Assembly (NCBI GenBank): GCA_032164295.1
Contig: JAJHTX010000007.1
Span: forward strand, 2,082,501 to 2,146,500
Source: Inonotus obliquus
Lineage: Eukaryota > Basidiomycota > Agaricomycetes > Hymenochaetales > Hymenochaetaceae
DNA: 64,000 nucleotides
Direction of reading: 5' to 3'
Both the position numbers and the translations under genes were made by a program. Shown in pieces: positions 46,435-60,822 of the stretch. Under the pieces are notes generated by a model, which did not search any database, had not been told where the DNA came from, and saw only the letters and a program-made list of their open reading frames with translations. Numbering within the stretch: position 1 is the first letter of the stretch; every line of letters begins with the position of its first letter.

Positions 46435-49400
46435 GCAAGTACCATTCTCAAGCGGAGACAACAAGACAGGCATAGCGCTAATCGCACGGAACTATATAGC
46501 GGTTTAATTAACCAATCCGTGCTTGCAGGATGCCTTATTCTCATATCCGTTACCGCTCACGACTTGTTGAAGAGGAAGAGAAGGGGAAAGCGGCACGATG
46601 AATCGTTGGGGAGCGTTGAGTCTTGGGAGTTCGGCTAGTGAGTAGGATGTTGCAAGACTCCAGTCGGTTGAGAGCGGTTATGCTAACCATCGTCTTAGTC
46701 TGTATCAGGGACGCTCCTGGGCAAAGTACGTCCGCTTATATTCGCTTATCTCCTTTGTTCAAGCATGCTTATGCTCACGGTATCGAAGAAACCCGTCCCC
46801 TCCACATTCCCGGAGTTGGCCATTGTCCTGGGTTAAAGAAGTTATCGTGTTTCCAGAATCGAAGCTTAGCGAACTGCGCGGCGTGGACGCGACGTTGTAT
46901 TGTCGGTTTATTCGAGGATGCTGTACGTCCTTCCTTTTGCCTCTCCGGTCTTCATTCGCTGAGTCATTGCGACAGTCTGGTTTGCCCTTCTGCATTGTTG
47001 CACGACAACTGTGATACTGTTGCCGATACATCTGAGGTTCTCCGATTCGGAATTGTACTCACCGAAATCAATGACAAGAGCTTTGATATCGGCTCTCATA
47101 TCTACCTCTGATGGACTCCATCTTCTTTGGATTCACCTTACACTCCTGTTATGGGTTTCCGTCACATGGATAATCACTCTAATCTGGATAGCCAAAGGAG
47201 CATTTCGGTACAGAGCCCAGGCCATTGAAGCCGCTGCGGAACGGGCACGTCAGGAACAGAGCGATGCATTCGTACCTCACCCGCATCCCCAGCACCCATT
47301 TCATGCAATGCCTCCATTGGAGAAGGATAATGTTAATAAAGGCCTGAGGTTGCGAACTGTCATGGTCGCCAACATTCCTTCGAGGTTACGATCAGAAAGG
47401 GAGTTGAAGGAATATTTTGAATACTACATGTCGCGTCCTCTTGCGAAACCATCAATTGGCCTAACTTCGACGACTCAGCCAGGTTTATTCAACAAACTAA
47501 TATCTTTCGCTATCAACCGCGCGCGAAAGAGTGGGACGTTTTCACACCCCACAGTCGACGATTCAAACTCAATAATGGAGGGCAGAGCGCAGCAAGGCAG
47601 CAAGCCAGAGATCGAACGTGTCGTCGTGGTACGCAAAATGACTGAGCTTGTATCGCTTTTGGATCGCCGAGAGGAGATGTTGAAGAACTTGGAAACTGCG
47701 CACATCCGTTTGGCACGGAAGGCTCTTGCCGCAGTGCAGGAGGCTGTGGATGCCAGGGAATATGGTCCCTCGCGGAGGGAGCGCGCCGCCAACCGAATGG
47801 CGAAAGTATCCGGTTTATCTCGTTGGAGGCAACGGGACGAAAGGAAGACCTCAGTTGAGACAGACCTTGAACGGCTAGAAAGGGCTTCTACGACTTTGGA
47901 AGACGAAGTGGCGCCAGAAGATAGGACAGACCTTCTCATTCGCACTCTAGGTCCATTTGTTGAAGAGTTCGACATGCGAGATAAGCACAAGCTTCTTCAA
48001 TCGGCTCGGAAACACCTATCCAAGGTATTCCCTGGAGTCGTGCGTCCCGTTGAGGAGTGCAAGAGGCTGACGGAGAAGCGATCAGAAACTCCCGTTCCAA
48101 ACTACCCAACTGTCTGGGAGGCATTGTTCAGTCTTCCAAGATCGACTTTGAATGCATATCAGCCTCTTGTGCACCTGAATGCTCTGTTTCGGGGACGCGC
48201 TGTGCCAGCCATCGACTACTACGCGACGAAAGTGAACTACCTCACGGCTCTCATAACTGAACAGCGTGCCCGTTCGCCATCTGACTTTGAGGCTGTGTCG
48301 ACTGCGTTCGTTACGTTCGCACAGCCTGATGACGCCCGCCGCGCATGTAAATATCTCGCGGTGCACCCGAAGAACCCACTTGCCTGCCTTGTGACCATGG
48401 CGCCCGACTACGAGGATCTGGATTGGACAAGGGTCATGAAGCAGACGTATAAGGCGGAGGTGGGTCTCACAATACCCGCGAGCGTGTTTACAATTCTGAC
48501 ATCAGAGTAGCTCATGAAAGATTGGATTGTCGACGTAGGTGTATGGTGAGAATTCCCGAATGTCTGAGCTGCGCGGCGGGGCTAATATGTTGAACAGGGC
48601 ATTCACCATTATTTGGATTATCCCAATCTCCATTCTCGTCGGTCTTGTGAACATAAACAATATCGCTACGGTAGTCCCCGGCTTGGTAAGCTTGTCTTTC
48701 TGCCTTGTTCCTACTTACATTCGTTATCTCACTATGGCGTTCCAGTTGGATTTCCTTAACAGACACGAGTTCATCCAAGAACTAGTCCAATCACTTTTAC
48801 CAACTGTCTTCACGTCCTTGCTCATAATGCTTATTCCATTGTTACTCCTGTTGATCGCGAAGAAGGCGCATACAATCAGCACACTTTCTGCTCTTCACGA
48901 TCGGATTCTTATTCGTTATCACAAGTTTCTCGTCGCAAACGTTCTTGTCTTCTTCTGTGTTGGAGTGACAGCTCTCGAATCGTTCTTTACTTCTTGGAAA
49001 ACGAGCGAGAATGTTCTCACAACTGTTGGGGAGAGCTTTCCGGTTGCTGGACCGTTCTACGTTGGATGGTGTAAGTGACTTCGACGGCTCAATCATCTGA
49101 TCCTCGCCTTCTAACAACGCTTGTCAGTTATCTTAACTATTGCCATTCACTGTGGCTTCGAGCTTGTTCTCTGTACGTCGCTTTTCACCTCTTACCCATG
49201 ACCTCGACTGATGCACGTTTCGATAGTTGGTGTAAGTTTTCTCGATTACTACAGCAAGTCATTTGACTGAAAGCCGTCAAAGCTACCTCTGTTTTCGTAT
49301 CCATCGACGAAACGACAGATAACTCCTCGTAAACGAGCTGTAGGCATTCGCCCTCGCACGTTTAACTACTACTGTGAGCGTCTAGGATGATGTTTTGTGA

Positions 49401-51274
49401 CCGGAGCTCACGCTATCTTGACAGACTGGCTTCCCAACCATGTCCTTACTGTCATCTTGACTCTCGTTTTCGCTGTGCTCAACCCACTTTTGATGCCATT
49501 TGTCCTTATTTACTACGCAATCCAGACTGGTGAGTGGAAAATTTCGGTATTATCGTGTCATCTGCTAAGTCAGAACATCGATTATAATCGTCTAGTTGTC
49601 ATGAAGAACCAGGTGAGAAGAGTTTTTATTCGTTCGGTGACTTGTCTGACCGTTGTATAGTTGTTGCACGTTTATGCGAAGAATTACGAATGTAACGGCA
49701 GTATTATCCTTATCCGACTGACCCGCTACACTCTTGATGGACTTATTCTTGCTCAAGTCATCTTTATGGCGTTTGTTGGTGTCAATAGATTGGAAGTTCA
49801 TGTCGGTTTGACTGCCGTCATGATTGTTCTGACAGTGATTGTCAAGCTTGCGTATGCAATTTCATGCGTCTGATTTCCTTCTTACTGACCTAGTTCGCTT
49901 AGATTTACCCGAATTTGTCGAGCGAAGTTCGAGGCAGCAGACGTCATCGAGGCGCATGTTGTGTGTGGAACTCCACTCGCGCCCGTGAATCGACCCGAGA
50001 GCGACACGGGTAGTGAATCTGTCGAGGCCGTGAACTCAGATAACCTCGTCTCAGATTCGAACACTCGGACTAGCTTATTCCAGTTCAAGACATGGAAGCT
50101 ACCAAAGGGTTTCAAGTTCACGTATCGCGGTGGATCCCAGCCGAAAGGTGTAGTCGGTCAGCATAAGCCCATCCCGTTTAAGGATGAGGAAATGCGTCCC
50201 TTGGAACAGATCAAGTCTATGGACGAGACTATCCATGAGTCGCCTGAGGCTCCGACGACCGCAAGGCGAACAGAGTCATTTTCAGAGTTCGGTGGAAGTA
50301 TCACGCGATACGCGAGCCCTGAACCGAGTTCTTCGGAGAGAGTTGCAATGGCACTAGGTAGGCCCCCTTTAGTGGTTCCTCACGAGAAACATCCGGCATG
50401 GGATGATTCTGCTAGGATGGATCGGCCTTACGATAATCCGTATTATGTGCGACCTATTGCGAATCATCTTTGGCTTCCTCGTAATCCAGTTGGACTCCTT
50501 GACTTGGATGACACTGTGGACGTATTCCGAGCGCTTACCAGCGACCCAAGTCTAGGACAACTTGGGGAATGGATTGAAGGTGGTATCACATTGGCGGAAC
50601 TACCTTCTACTCTGTCTATAGACGAAGAGTCTCTTTCCGAGCCAGAGCAAGGTACGTTGAGGCGTGCGATGAGCCGCGAAATCAGTGGAGAGGAGGAAAT
50701 TGTTCTGCCACCTGAAATCGCTGAACGAGTGGAGAATATACGCAAGGAACCTAATGTCGAGCATTCCGAGGATCCCAGCGGTCGAGCGCGGAGGCCAAGT
50801 ATCCTAACGCGACGGACGACCAGTAGTAATGATGTTCGACGCCGCAGTATTTCGCAAGCGCGGTCTATGACTCTCGATGCCGGGCTTCCCATACCGCGTC
50901 GGACATCGTCCTTCTTCTCGGCCCAATCTAACGGCCAACAATCACTTTCACCTCGCAAACGAACGCCGCGACGACGCAGTACATCTGCATTTCCTGGTCA
51001 CGCAGGTCCATCAGTCTTGGGACGTCATGAGCGATATGCTCAGTCACATATCTCTTTCGCACCTTCTCAACGTCGACCACGGGCAGGTTCGGGTGCTTCA
51101 ACACCGGTTACGACTCGTGAGGCCGTTGTGAATGAGGTAATAGAGGAAGAAATACTAGCGAACGAGAGTCGCCGGCGTGATGAAGAGCGGTCTCAGAAAG
51201 AAATTAATGAGGAACCTTCGACGAGATCGTGGTTGACTTCGTGGATGTTTTCTCGTGTACCATGGTCCTGGTAA
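46435..51274 (+). CDS. Calcium-permeable stress-gated cation channel (CSC1/OSCA, DUF221)
   Basis: Resolved exons: 46435-46637, 46699-46922, 46976-48459, 48511-48545, 48598-48685, 48746-49070, 49128-49172, 49227-49231, 49283-49373, 49425-49529, 49596-49612, 49661-49851 and 49903-51274 (4,185 nt, about 1,394 aa in frame). The first exon with the start codon is not identified. A first membrane helix ends Ile-Ser-Val-Thr-Ala-His-Asp. Pro-Leu-Ser-Trp-Val-Lys-Glu-Val and Leu-Arg-Gly-Val-Asp-Ala mark the DUF221 N-terminal domain. The long cytosolic RNA-recognition-like domain follows (exon 3). The channel core includes Trp-Ile-Ile-Pro-Ile-Ser-Ile-Leu-Val-Gly and Arg-Pro-Arg-Thr-Phe-Asn-Tyr. A hydrophilic tail of ~440 residues ends the protein. 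Homologues open on osmotic stress. Two exons are only 5 and 17 nt. Confidence 0.88.
49227..49231 (+). other. 5-nt coding microexon of the CSC1-type gene
   Basis: TTGGT lies between a 54-nt intron (GTACGT to GATAG) and a 51-nt intron (GTAAGT to AAAG). Including it yields Leu-Phe-Gly-Leu-Pro-Leu, the conserved channel segment. Without it, exons 49128-49172 and 49283-49373 are out of phase. Confidence 0.75.
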
Positions 51275-51687
51275 CGGAACTTCACATATAACTTTCCTCT
51301 TGTCATGTATACCTTGTTTCTTTGTTCCACGGTTGTTTTTTTGATTTTTTTATGGCACGACTTCCTGGCATGTACCTATAGCCTTTCTTCTTTCTTTCGC
51401 TTGGTTTCGCACGAAGTTTCATATCGTTTCTTTTCGGCATTCATATTTACGCTTGCATTCTGTCCTTTTGCAACAGTTTATGACTAACGAGATATAGCGG
51501 AAGTTGCACTATTATAATCGGCATTTACAATCAGAAGTTTTGCAAGTACTCGATGATACTGAATCAGTGTCGATCAGCGTCGATCGCTCGTGATCGACCT
51601 AAACAGTGAACGCAGCTTCACTCTTTCTTTCTTTCGTGTCACTCAGCGACTTCGGCACGCGTCGCATAAACATACGGTAATTACGAT
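51275..51687. promoter_or_regulatory. Intergenic region with a GTCGATC inverted repeat
   Basis: 413 bp between two plus-strand genes. An inverted repeat GTCGATC-6 nt-GATCGAC lies at 51579-51598, with a further TCGATC copy just upstream at 51570-51575. It sits about 90 bp before the WD40-cyclophilin ATG. Confidence 0.5.
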
Positions 51688-54182
51688 ATGTCCGAGACGG
51701 AGGCATCTGTACTAGGAAAACGAGAACGCGAAATAAAGGATGAGGAGCAGGCTAATGGGGGATCTAAAGAGACTGAGGACGTAGCGGAGGAGAGCGAGGA
51801 TGACATTGGGCCAATGCCCATGCCCGCAGGTGCTTCGGATGCACAAGCAGTACGTAAGAAACGAAAGAGTATGTGCTGACATCCTGTCTATGTTATTGAG
51901 CTAACTAACGTTACTTCAAATTCAACCATAGCCCTCCCTCATGAAAAACTCTACCTCTCCCATCTACCCAGTGCGGACCGTTACGCCAAATCATTCATGC
52001 ATCGAGACGTGATCAACTTTGTCGTCGTCACTCACGGGACAGACTTTATTATAACAACTTCCGTTGACGGCCATCTTAAGTTATGGAAGAAGCAGGAAGT
52101 TGGAATTGAATTTGTTAAACATTATAGAGCGCATTTACAACAAGTTATTGGAGTTTCTGCTAGTGCTGATGGAACGCTTTTTGCGAGCGTTGCGGAAGAT
52201 AGGACTGCGAAGGTTTTTGACGTTGTAAACTTTGGTGAGTTTCAAGTGTGGATGTTGTTGGTCGTTCAAGACTGATTGACTTGGGGTGAACAGATATGAT
52301 TAACATGATCAATTTGGGATTTATTCCACATTCGTGTTGTTGGGTGCATATGAAGGGTAAAGCACAGGCTTTACTTGCTGTGTACGTACCCCTGACTGCC
52401 GTAACATCCAACCTCTAGTGACGGCTAACTTTGCTCGGTCTTATGCAGGTCAGAAAGCAAGTCGGGTATAATTCGTATCTATGACGGAAGAGGAGACGAA
52501 AAACCCCTTCTTGTGGTCGACAAAGTACACAGATATCCTGTTCATATCATGACAGTGAGTATGATTTTTATGTTCGTGTAGAAGCTGGGAGGACGAGACT
52601 ATTGACTAGAGCGTCTGAAAAGTACAATGACCGGTACGACACCGTCATCTCAGCAGACGAGAATGGGTTCGTCGAGTATTGGCAGCCATTTGAGCCATTT
52701 GAACCTCCGAGGAATATATCCGGCATGTGGGAGTTCAAAAGCTCAACAGATCTATTTGAATTCAAAAAGGTTGGATAGATCCTCTGTATAGTTCATTTCC
52801 TAATAGCTAACCAGACCTGTGCAGGCAAAATCCACGCCAACTTGTATAGTCTTATCCCCAGACAACAACTCCTTCGTCACATTCTCGCTCCCTGATCGAC
52901 AGATTCGTATATTTTCCTTCCTCACGGGTAAACTCACTAGGCGATATGACGAGTCACTGGGAGCCATTCAAGATATGCAACAGGCGGGAACGACCATATA
53001 CCATATTGAGGATATGGAATTTGGGCGTAGATTGGCAGGTGATCGCGAAATGGAGCTTCCTGGACCTGATGGGAGAGTTCCTGGGAGATGGATTAACGCT
53101 ATTTGGGATGAGAGTGGGAATTTCGTATTGTACCCAACATTACTAGGGATTAAGGGTATGTGGCTTAGTCCTCGCTGGCGAACATGATTCTGAAGACACA
53201 CAGTTGTGAACATTGTGACGAACAAGGTCGTGAGATTATTGGGCAAGGATGAGACGGTCCGATGGATGAATTTGAGCTTGTATCAGGGAGCTCCAGCGAA
53301 GAAGGGTTTCACTACTGTGGTGCGTGTGCAACATCCGTAACTGGTTTGAGCGAGAAAGTAACTGACTACTGCTTTTGAAGGCTATGGCTGCCTCGGCGAA
53401 TCCTATTCTGGCTAGCAAGGAAGCGCGAGACCCAACGCTCTTCTGTACGGGTTACAAGCGACAACGATTCTACATGTTCACCCGGATAGCGCCCGAGTAC
53501 GTTTTGCTGTCTCATCGGGAAGTTATTCATCTGAAAGATTCATCGTTACAGGGACATGAAAGACCAAGGTGATCGTGACGTCTTCAACGAACGACCAACG
53601 CGGGACGAAGCAACAGCCGCCATCACAGCTCCCGCCAAACTCAACGGACCATCGCCCATCGCTCACGCAGCTACAATCCACACAAGCGAAGGCGACCTCC
53701 ACATCCGTCTCTTCCCCGAACACGCTCCAAGAGCCGTTGAGAACTTTGTCGGACATGCGAGGAGTGGATTTTACGAGGGTATTATTTTCCATCGTGTCAT
53801 TCCGAAGTTCATGATTCAGACTGGGGACCCGCTTGGAGATGGGACGGGTGGAGAGTCGATTTGGGGAAGGGACTTCGAGGATGAGTTTACGACTGCTTTG
53901 AGACATGATAGGTAAGCTCTGATTCTTTCTAATAGAAAAAGCCCTGATTGTTCGTTGGCTATCAGACCATATACCGTGAGTATGGCTAATGCCGGTCCGA
54001 ACACGAACGGATCCCAGTTCTTCATCACGACGACTGCAACACCATGGCTCGATAACAAGCATACGATCTTCGGGCGTGTATTGCGAGGGTTGGAGGTCGT
54101 GCACGCGATTGAGAACGTCAAAACGAACAAGCTCGACAAACCATACGAGGATATTAAAATTATTAATATCGAGGTCGAGTAG
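51688..54182 (+). CDS. WD40-repeat cyclophilin, peptidyl-prolyl isomerase (PPWD1-like)
   Basis: Ten exons (51688-51868, 51932-52234, 52294-52381, 52449-52554, 52623-52769, 52825-53155, 53204-53319, 53381-53496, 53552-53911, 53966-54182) give 654 aa, matching PPWD1. An acidic N-terminus precedes a WD40 propeller with Leu-Lys-Leu-Trp-Lys-Lys, Ala-Lys-Val-Phe-Asp and Val-Glu-Tyr-Trp. The C-terminal ~165 residues are a cyclophilin: Phe-His-Arg-Val-Ile with the catalytic Arg, Met-Ile-Gln-Thr-Gly-Asp, Gly-Ser-Gln-Phe-Phe-Ile-Thr and Trp-Leu-Asp-x-Lys-His-Thr-Ile-Phe-Gly. All key residues are intact, so it should be active. PPWD1 associates with late spliceosomes in animals. Exon 5 ends at a GTTGGA donor. 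Confidence 0.95.
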
Positions 54183-54260
54183 TGGCTGGTTTGCTTTTGC
54201 TTGTATGTGGTTTGCAGGAGGTCTCGTGTTAACACTCCGTGTTGCATCGACCACCAAAAT

Positions 54261-55271
54261 CTAGAGTGCCACTCTGTCTTGTGTGACTACGGAATGACTG
54301 ACCCTCAAGTACCAAGGGCAAGAGGCCTTCCTCAATCGACTGCGGAAAAGATCCTCAAGATCTTTGACGATTCTCCTAGGCGCGAGTGCACCGAATGATA
54401 CTCCAGGATGAGCTGGACATGAGAACTTCAATAGAGTATGATCTTTCGCTATGGGTTTTCCGTCATTCTGGTTTGCAGTAATCGTACATTCGTACACGTC
54501 CAAAGGTATTCCACTCAGGAAAATCGAGGAGTCTGCGGAAGATGGAATGTATGTGATCGGAAACTCGAGGAGAAATCCGGTGAGAGGGATGAGAGTCTCT
54601 ACCGTGAGACATTCCGGAATGTGGATCGGATCTTCTGTGCTTTCCGTGATCGATTGGATCGATTGGATCACGTCTGGTGGAGGACCAATCTTAAACCCAG
54701 GCAATAGGTTTCAGTTGCCTCAAGGTGCATATTAAAAGGGTTGCCTACGATTGTTTCCACTCTATCTAGTAGGACGAAGGTTGTCATAGGCCTCTCTGAG
54801 TCATTCAAATACGCGTCCTCGCAACAAGAAAACCTCCCTCTTTCACGCATGAGAGGTAAATTAATGAAGAAGTATTGGTCATGTTCAGCCGCGTGGACTA
54901 GGCGGACATCGTCAAAGTGAGATGATTCCTTCCGGACTTCATCAAAAAACCGATGCAAGTTTCAAGTGTATGAAACGTACTAGACGTAAAATTGTTAGCA
55001 ACCGTTGCAGACTATGAATTCCGTCGTTCGGAGAGAAGGAGTCAACAAGGTATCCAGCTCTACGAGAAGATTTGTTGGATATTTAGTTTTACGCGTAATT
55101 CTTCGTATTTTTTGGGCGGCTGGTAACGTGCCTTATTCCGAGAGCCACAATAGCCAAATTTGTGCAGAATTCTCTTCTTGCCGAGGGTGATTTGGGAAAC
55201 TGCAAAAGCCCATATGTTTTCTCGACAATGTGTTCTAGAAGGTCGCCTTGTGGCTTGCCGACAGTATGCAT
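54261..55271 (-). CDS. Conserved protein of unknown function, 279 aa
   Basis: Four exons (55132-55271, 54977-55059, 54749-54936, 54261-54689) sum to 840 nt in frame. Intron 1 begins AG|GCACGT, a good GC-AG donor. I see no signal peptide or membrane segment. Two parts look folded: residues near Asp-Val-Arg-Leu-Val-His-Ala-Ala-Glu-His, and a C-terminal part with Leu-Ile-Pro-Leu-Thr-Gly-Phe-Leu-Leu-Glu-Phe-Pro. The size and layout recall the UPF0739/C1orf74 family, but I cannot confirm this. It ends 78 bp from the convergent WD40-cyclophilin gene, so the 3' UTRs may overlap. Confidence 0.6.
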
Positions 55272-55561
55272 GCCGCGAGGAGAAAGATAAAAATTTCTCC
55301 CGTCGTAGTACTTGGAAGTAAGCAGAAAGTGATGCGTGGAAAAGGCTCCGGGGCCGGCAATTGAAGCCTCAAAGGCTACGCGGACGGCACAAAATAAATT
55401 ACATTACACGATCATCGTCAATTTTACATTACCCATCTCTCTTTTCTCCTAACCACCATCTACCACGTCGCACTAACTACAATCTCTATATTCATCCCAT
55501 CATCGACGGCTTCAAAAGACAAAAAAATACGAGCAGGTCTCGCAAATTCCTATCCATAACA

Positions 55562-57740
<2,179 letters not shown>

Positions 57741-58762
57741 CTCTTCGTCGGTTCTCAATCTCGTACCTTGCATTCATCTATTCCTTCATTACGTCCAACA
57801 AACACAAATTTCTTAATCAACACTTTTGTATCCACCACAATCCTTTCTGAATATCATACACACCTTCGTTAGGTCTTGAGATCCAACACTGTCGCTGTTT
57901 TCCTTCTCTTTCCTTTTGCTTGTTATGTTTCACGTTTTTGTTCTGGATGGATCGTGTGGAGAGCTATCGTCTATCGTCATATCAGACTTCTCGTGTATAC
58001 TTGGGTTAATACGTTCGTTTTGCAGTACGTACATTAGATCTTCATAAATCGTACCTAGTGGTTGGTTGGTTTACACATACGCTTTGGGATTGGGAGATGC
58101 TCTAACGGTAAAGGTACAATACGTGCCTAGCACCTCATTACAGCTATATAGACCCGGTTCTATACTGATCGCGCGTCTGCGCATGACTAGTGTAATAGGA
58201 GGAATAATACGACATTACAGATACGCGCACCTTGTCCTTCCTAAGTCGACATTATAGTGCGTGGAGGAACCCAACAACTTCTAAAATCGACCCGGTAATG
58301 CCTCTTCGGGATACTTAAGGTTTTCCAGGCCTCCCACCCGCAACGTTGCAGAGCAACACGACATCAGGACGCGCTGGAAGGGCACCGTTGCGGCGTGTAT
58401 GATTACTTTTCTTCCGGGAGAGCAAGCAAGATGCTTCTACAATATAATACCATTAGATTCCATCCCTGAGAAACGAGCACTGACCGTGTATAGTCGACGA
58501 TCTTTCACCAAGACATGTAGATTGTTGAGATTGGTTTATCTCCGCAGAAGCCGCAGCGCGATACCAAGAACAGAACAGATAGATAATGCAAGCAATTTTT
58601 GAGTAAATTTTTGAGATCAACTTGGATTGATGGTGAAAAAAAGGTATGAATTGATGGATGCGACGCGATCACTTTCCAAATAAGGGAGCCTGTCAGCACC
58701 GTGTTGGACAGTCAGCTACGTGCACTGTTGCATTCCACTTTCACCATCTCGTCCCTCCACCA
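57741..58762. other. Intergenic region, no gene seen
   Basis: About 1 kb between two plus-strand genes. Short open frames on both strands lack motifs and ATG contexts shared with real exons. It probably holds a 3' UTR and the VAP promoter. Confidence 0.5.
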
Positions 58763-60101
58763 ATGTCTATCGTACTCAGACCAGGCGTGTCGTTGGGCTT
58801 CAACAGTATGTTCTCGTTTCGCTTTTTACAGCTGAGCTCGTAGTTGACTGGTTTACTCCTAGGGCCTCTGACGCAACTCGTGAAACGTGTACTCAGTGTC
58901 ACGAACAACAATGACCAGCCCGTCGCTTTCAAAGTTAAAACAACCGCCCCTAAGGTTATTTTCTATCTCACAATCTCCGCCTACATCTTTCTGTCATTCT
59001 AACTTTGGTGTGATGTGATAACAGTTGTACTGCGTTCGTCCGAACTCGGGGAGAGTAGAGCCTGGAGAAACTGTCGATGTTCAGGGTACGTCCACGTTCG
59101 ATGGGTGTTGTATCCTCCTCGTGGCAGGCACGAGTCATACTGACCTCTCCTTTCTCTGTTGTGTGTACATGTAGTTCTGCTGCAGCCGATGAAGGAGGAG
59201 CCTCCGCTAAATGCGAAATGCAAAGACAAGTTCCTGGTTCAAAGCACGCTTATCACGCCAGAAAAGGAGGGGTTGCCACTGAGTGAACTCGTACGTCGTC
59301 TTTCAGCTGATTTCCTGACGCTTAGTCTCAGTTTTTGATGTTTTCCTAGTGGAATAACGTCGATGGGGAAGAGGCGAAAGTTCACCAGCAGAAGATCCGC
59401 GTGGTGTTTCTGCCACCTATTGGTGAGGAGTTGCCGGAGGAAGATGAGCACCATGAGAACCCGAGCTCACTATTGGATGTTTCCGTAAGTCACGCAAGGT
59501 ATCCCTCATGTACAATGCTTGTGCTAAGCTTACCGGACGACAGGGACGATATGATACAGTCCGTCAGGAGCCTGAAGGCAGAGAGAATGGACACCCTGCG
59601 ATCCCACACGAACCACTTGCACCGCTCGACCGTCAAGGTGCATTCTCACCGGCCGCCGGTGACTACGCCGTGCCGTCAGGCGACTTTGCCGTACCATCCG
59701 GCGAACACGGCGAGGAGCCCGCCGTTCGTCCATCAGTAGCGGCAGATGTCCGTCCAGCGCCACCCCCCGTTCTACCCGTGCAGCCCGTTCCTTCAACTTC
59801 ACCTATCGAAGAAGAACTCCGTGCACAGCTAGCAGCTGCACAAGCTGAAATCAATCGTCTCCGTACTCTTCTCGAATCCATACCCGAACCAGGCGCGGAA
59901 GACAGTGGATCCGGCGCTCGTCGCCGATACTTACCACGTTCGGAGAAGGATGATTCTCAAACTGTTTTGTCTGATCGGAGTGAAACGGATTTGGGAACGA
60001 TTGTGGATAGTGGGTCATCGTTCCAGCAAGAGGGTATTTCGCCTCAGATGGTTGGCGTTATTGCGTTTATGGTGTTTGTGTTGACGTATCTGTTCTTCTG
60101 A
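58763..60101 (+). CDS. SCS2: VAP/Scs2-type endoplasmic reticulum membrane-contact protein
   Basis: Six exons (58763-58805, 58863-58954, 59025-59085, 59175-59290, 59350-59484, 59544-60101) give 334 aa. The MSP domain occupies residues 1-~125 with Val-Lys-Thr-Thr-Ala-Pro-Lys then Tyr-Cys-Val-Arg-Pro-Asn-Ser-Gly, the FFAT-binding signature. A Pro-rich linker with repeated Val-Pro-Ser-Gly follows, then a coiled coil (Glu-Glu-Leu-Arg-Ala-Gln-Leu). A C-terminal tail-anchor helix ends Leu-Thr-Tyr-Leu-Phe-Phe. VAPs tether the endoplasmic reticulum to other membranes by binding FFAT motifs. Intron 2 has a GTTATT donor yet is required for the MSP signature to be continuous. Confidence 0.94.
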
Positions 60102-60822
60102 ACCTCGCCATGCGTGTGGTAGGAGACGGCGGTATAGTTGTCGTGGTGGCGGTAGGTGTAAGACGGTGTTGTTGAGCTGGGTATGGTGAGGACTATCCTA
60201 AGGGTTGTTTGGCTTCATTTCTGTTCTCTATTCTCTTTTTCTTTTTCTTTTTCTTTCTCTCTATTTCGTATTCCGTGTCCGTTTTCTCCCCCTAGTTACA
60301 TATATACATATGAACTACTCTTTACCAACCCAATACCAAATACGATGACTCTCAATCCATATCATAGCCTCGAGTTTCCGTGCCCCATGGTATCCTGCGT
60401 ATATTGTACATGCCCGACCGATCAATCGTCGCTGCCCTACACCGCTCCTTTGTCTTTTTCTTGGTTTTGATTCTTTAATTAATATAATATTTGCTTTTCT
60501 ACAGACAGAGTAGTTAGCACTTATACGCATACGGTTTTTTTTTTCTCGTTACTTGTACACAGCTTCAACCTGGCTTTTTCTTAGTCTCGGGTCGTTGGTT
60601 AGATTATAGGGCGCTTGAAGCCCAGTGATCCTTCCATTACGATTTGCTCATTCATGCATCCATGGACCCGTGAACTTTTGAAGCGTGAATGGAGCGTGGT
60701 CTGGTCTTTTTTTTTCGGTTCTCGGTGACCTTTCCCCCCTACTTTTCAGTCGGCTCCTTGAAAGATTGTTATTACGTGAATAAAAGAGTGCACCGCTCGT
60801 CCTATTTACACTACTTGCCAGG
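60102..60822. other. Convergent intergenic region with CTTTTT repeats
   Basis: About 720 bp between convergent genes. It contains a CTTTTT tandem run and other T-rich tracts. No gene was seen. Confidence 0.5.
60232..60262. repeat. CTTTTT simple-sequence repeat
   Basis: About four to five copies of CTTTTT followed by CTTTCTCTCT, in the 3' flank of the VAP gene. Confidence 0.7.
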
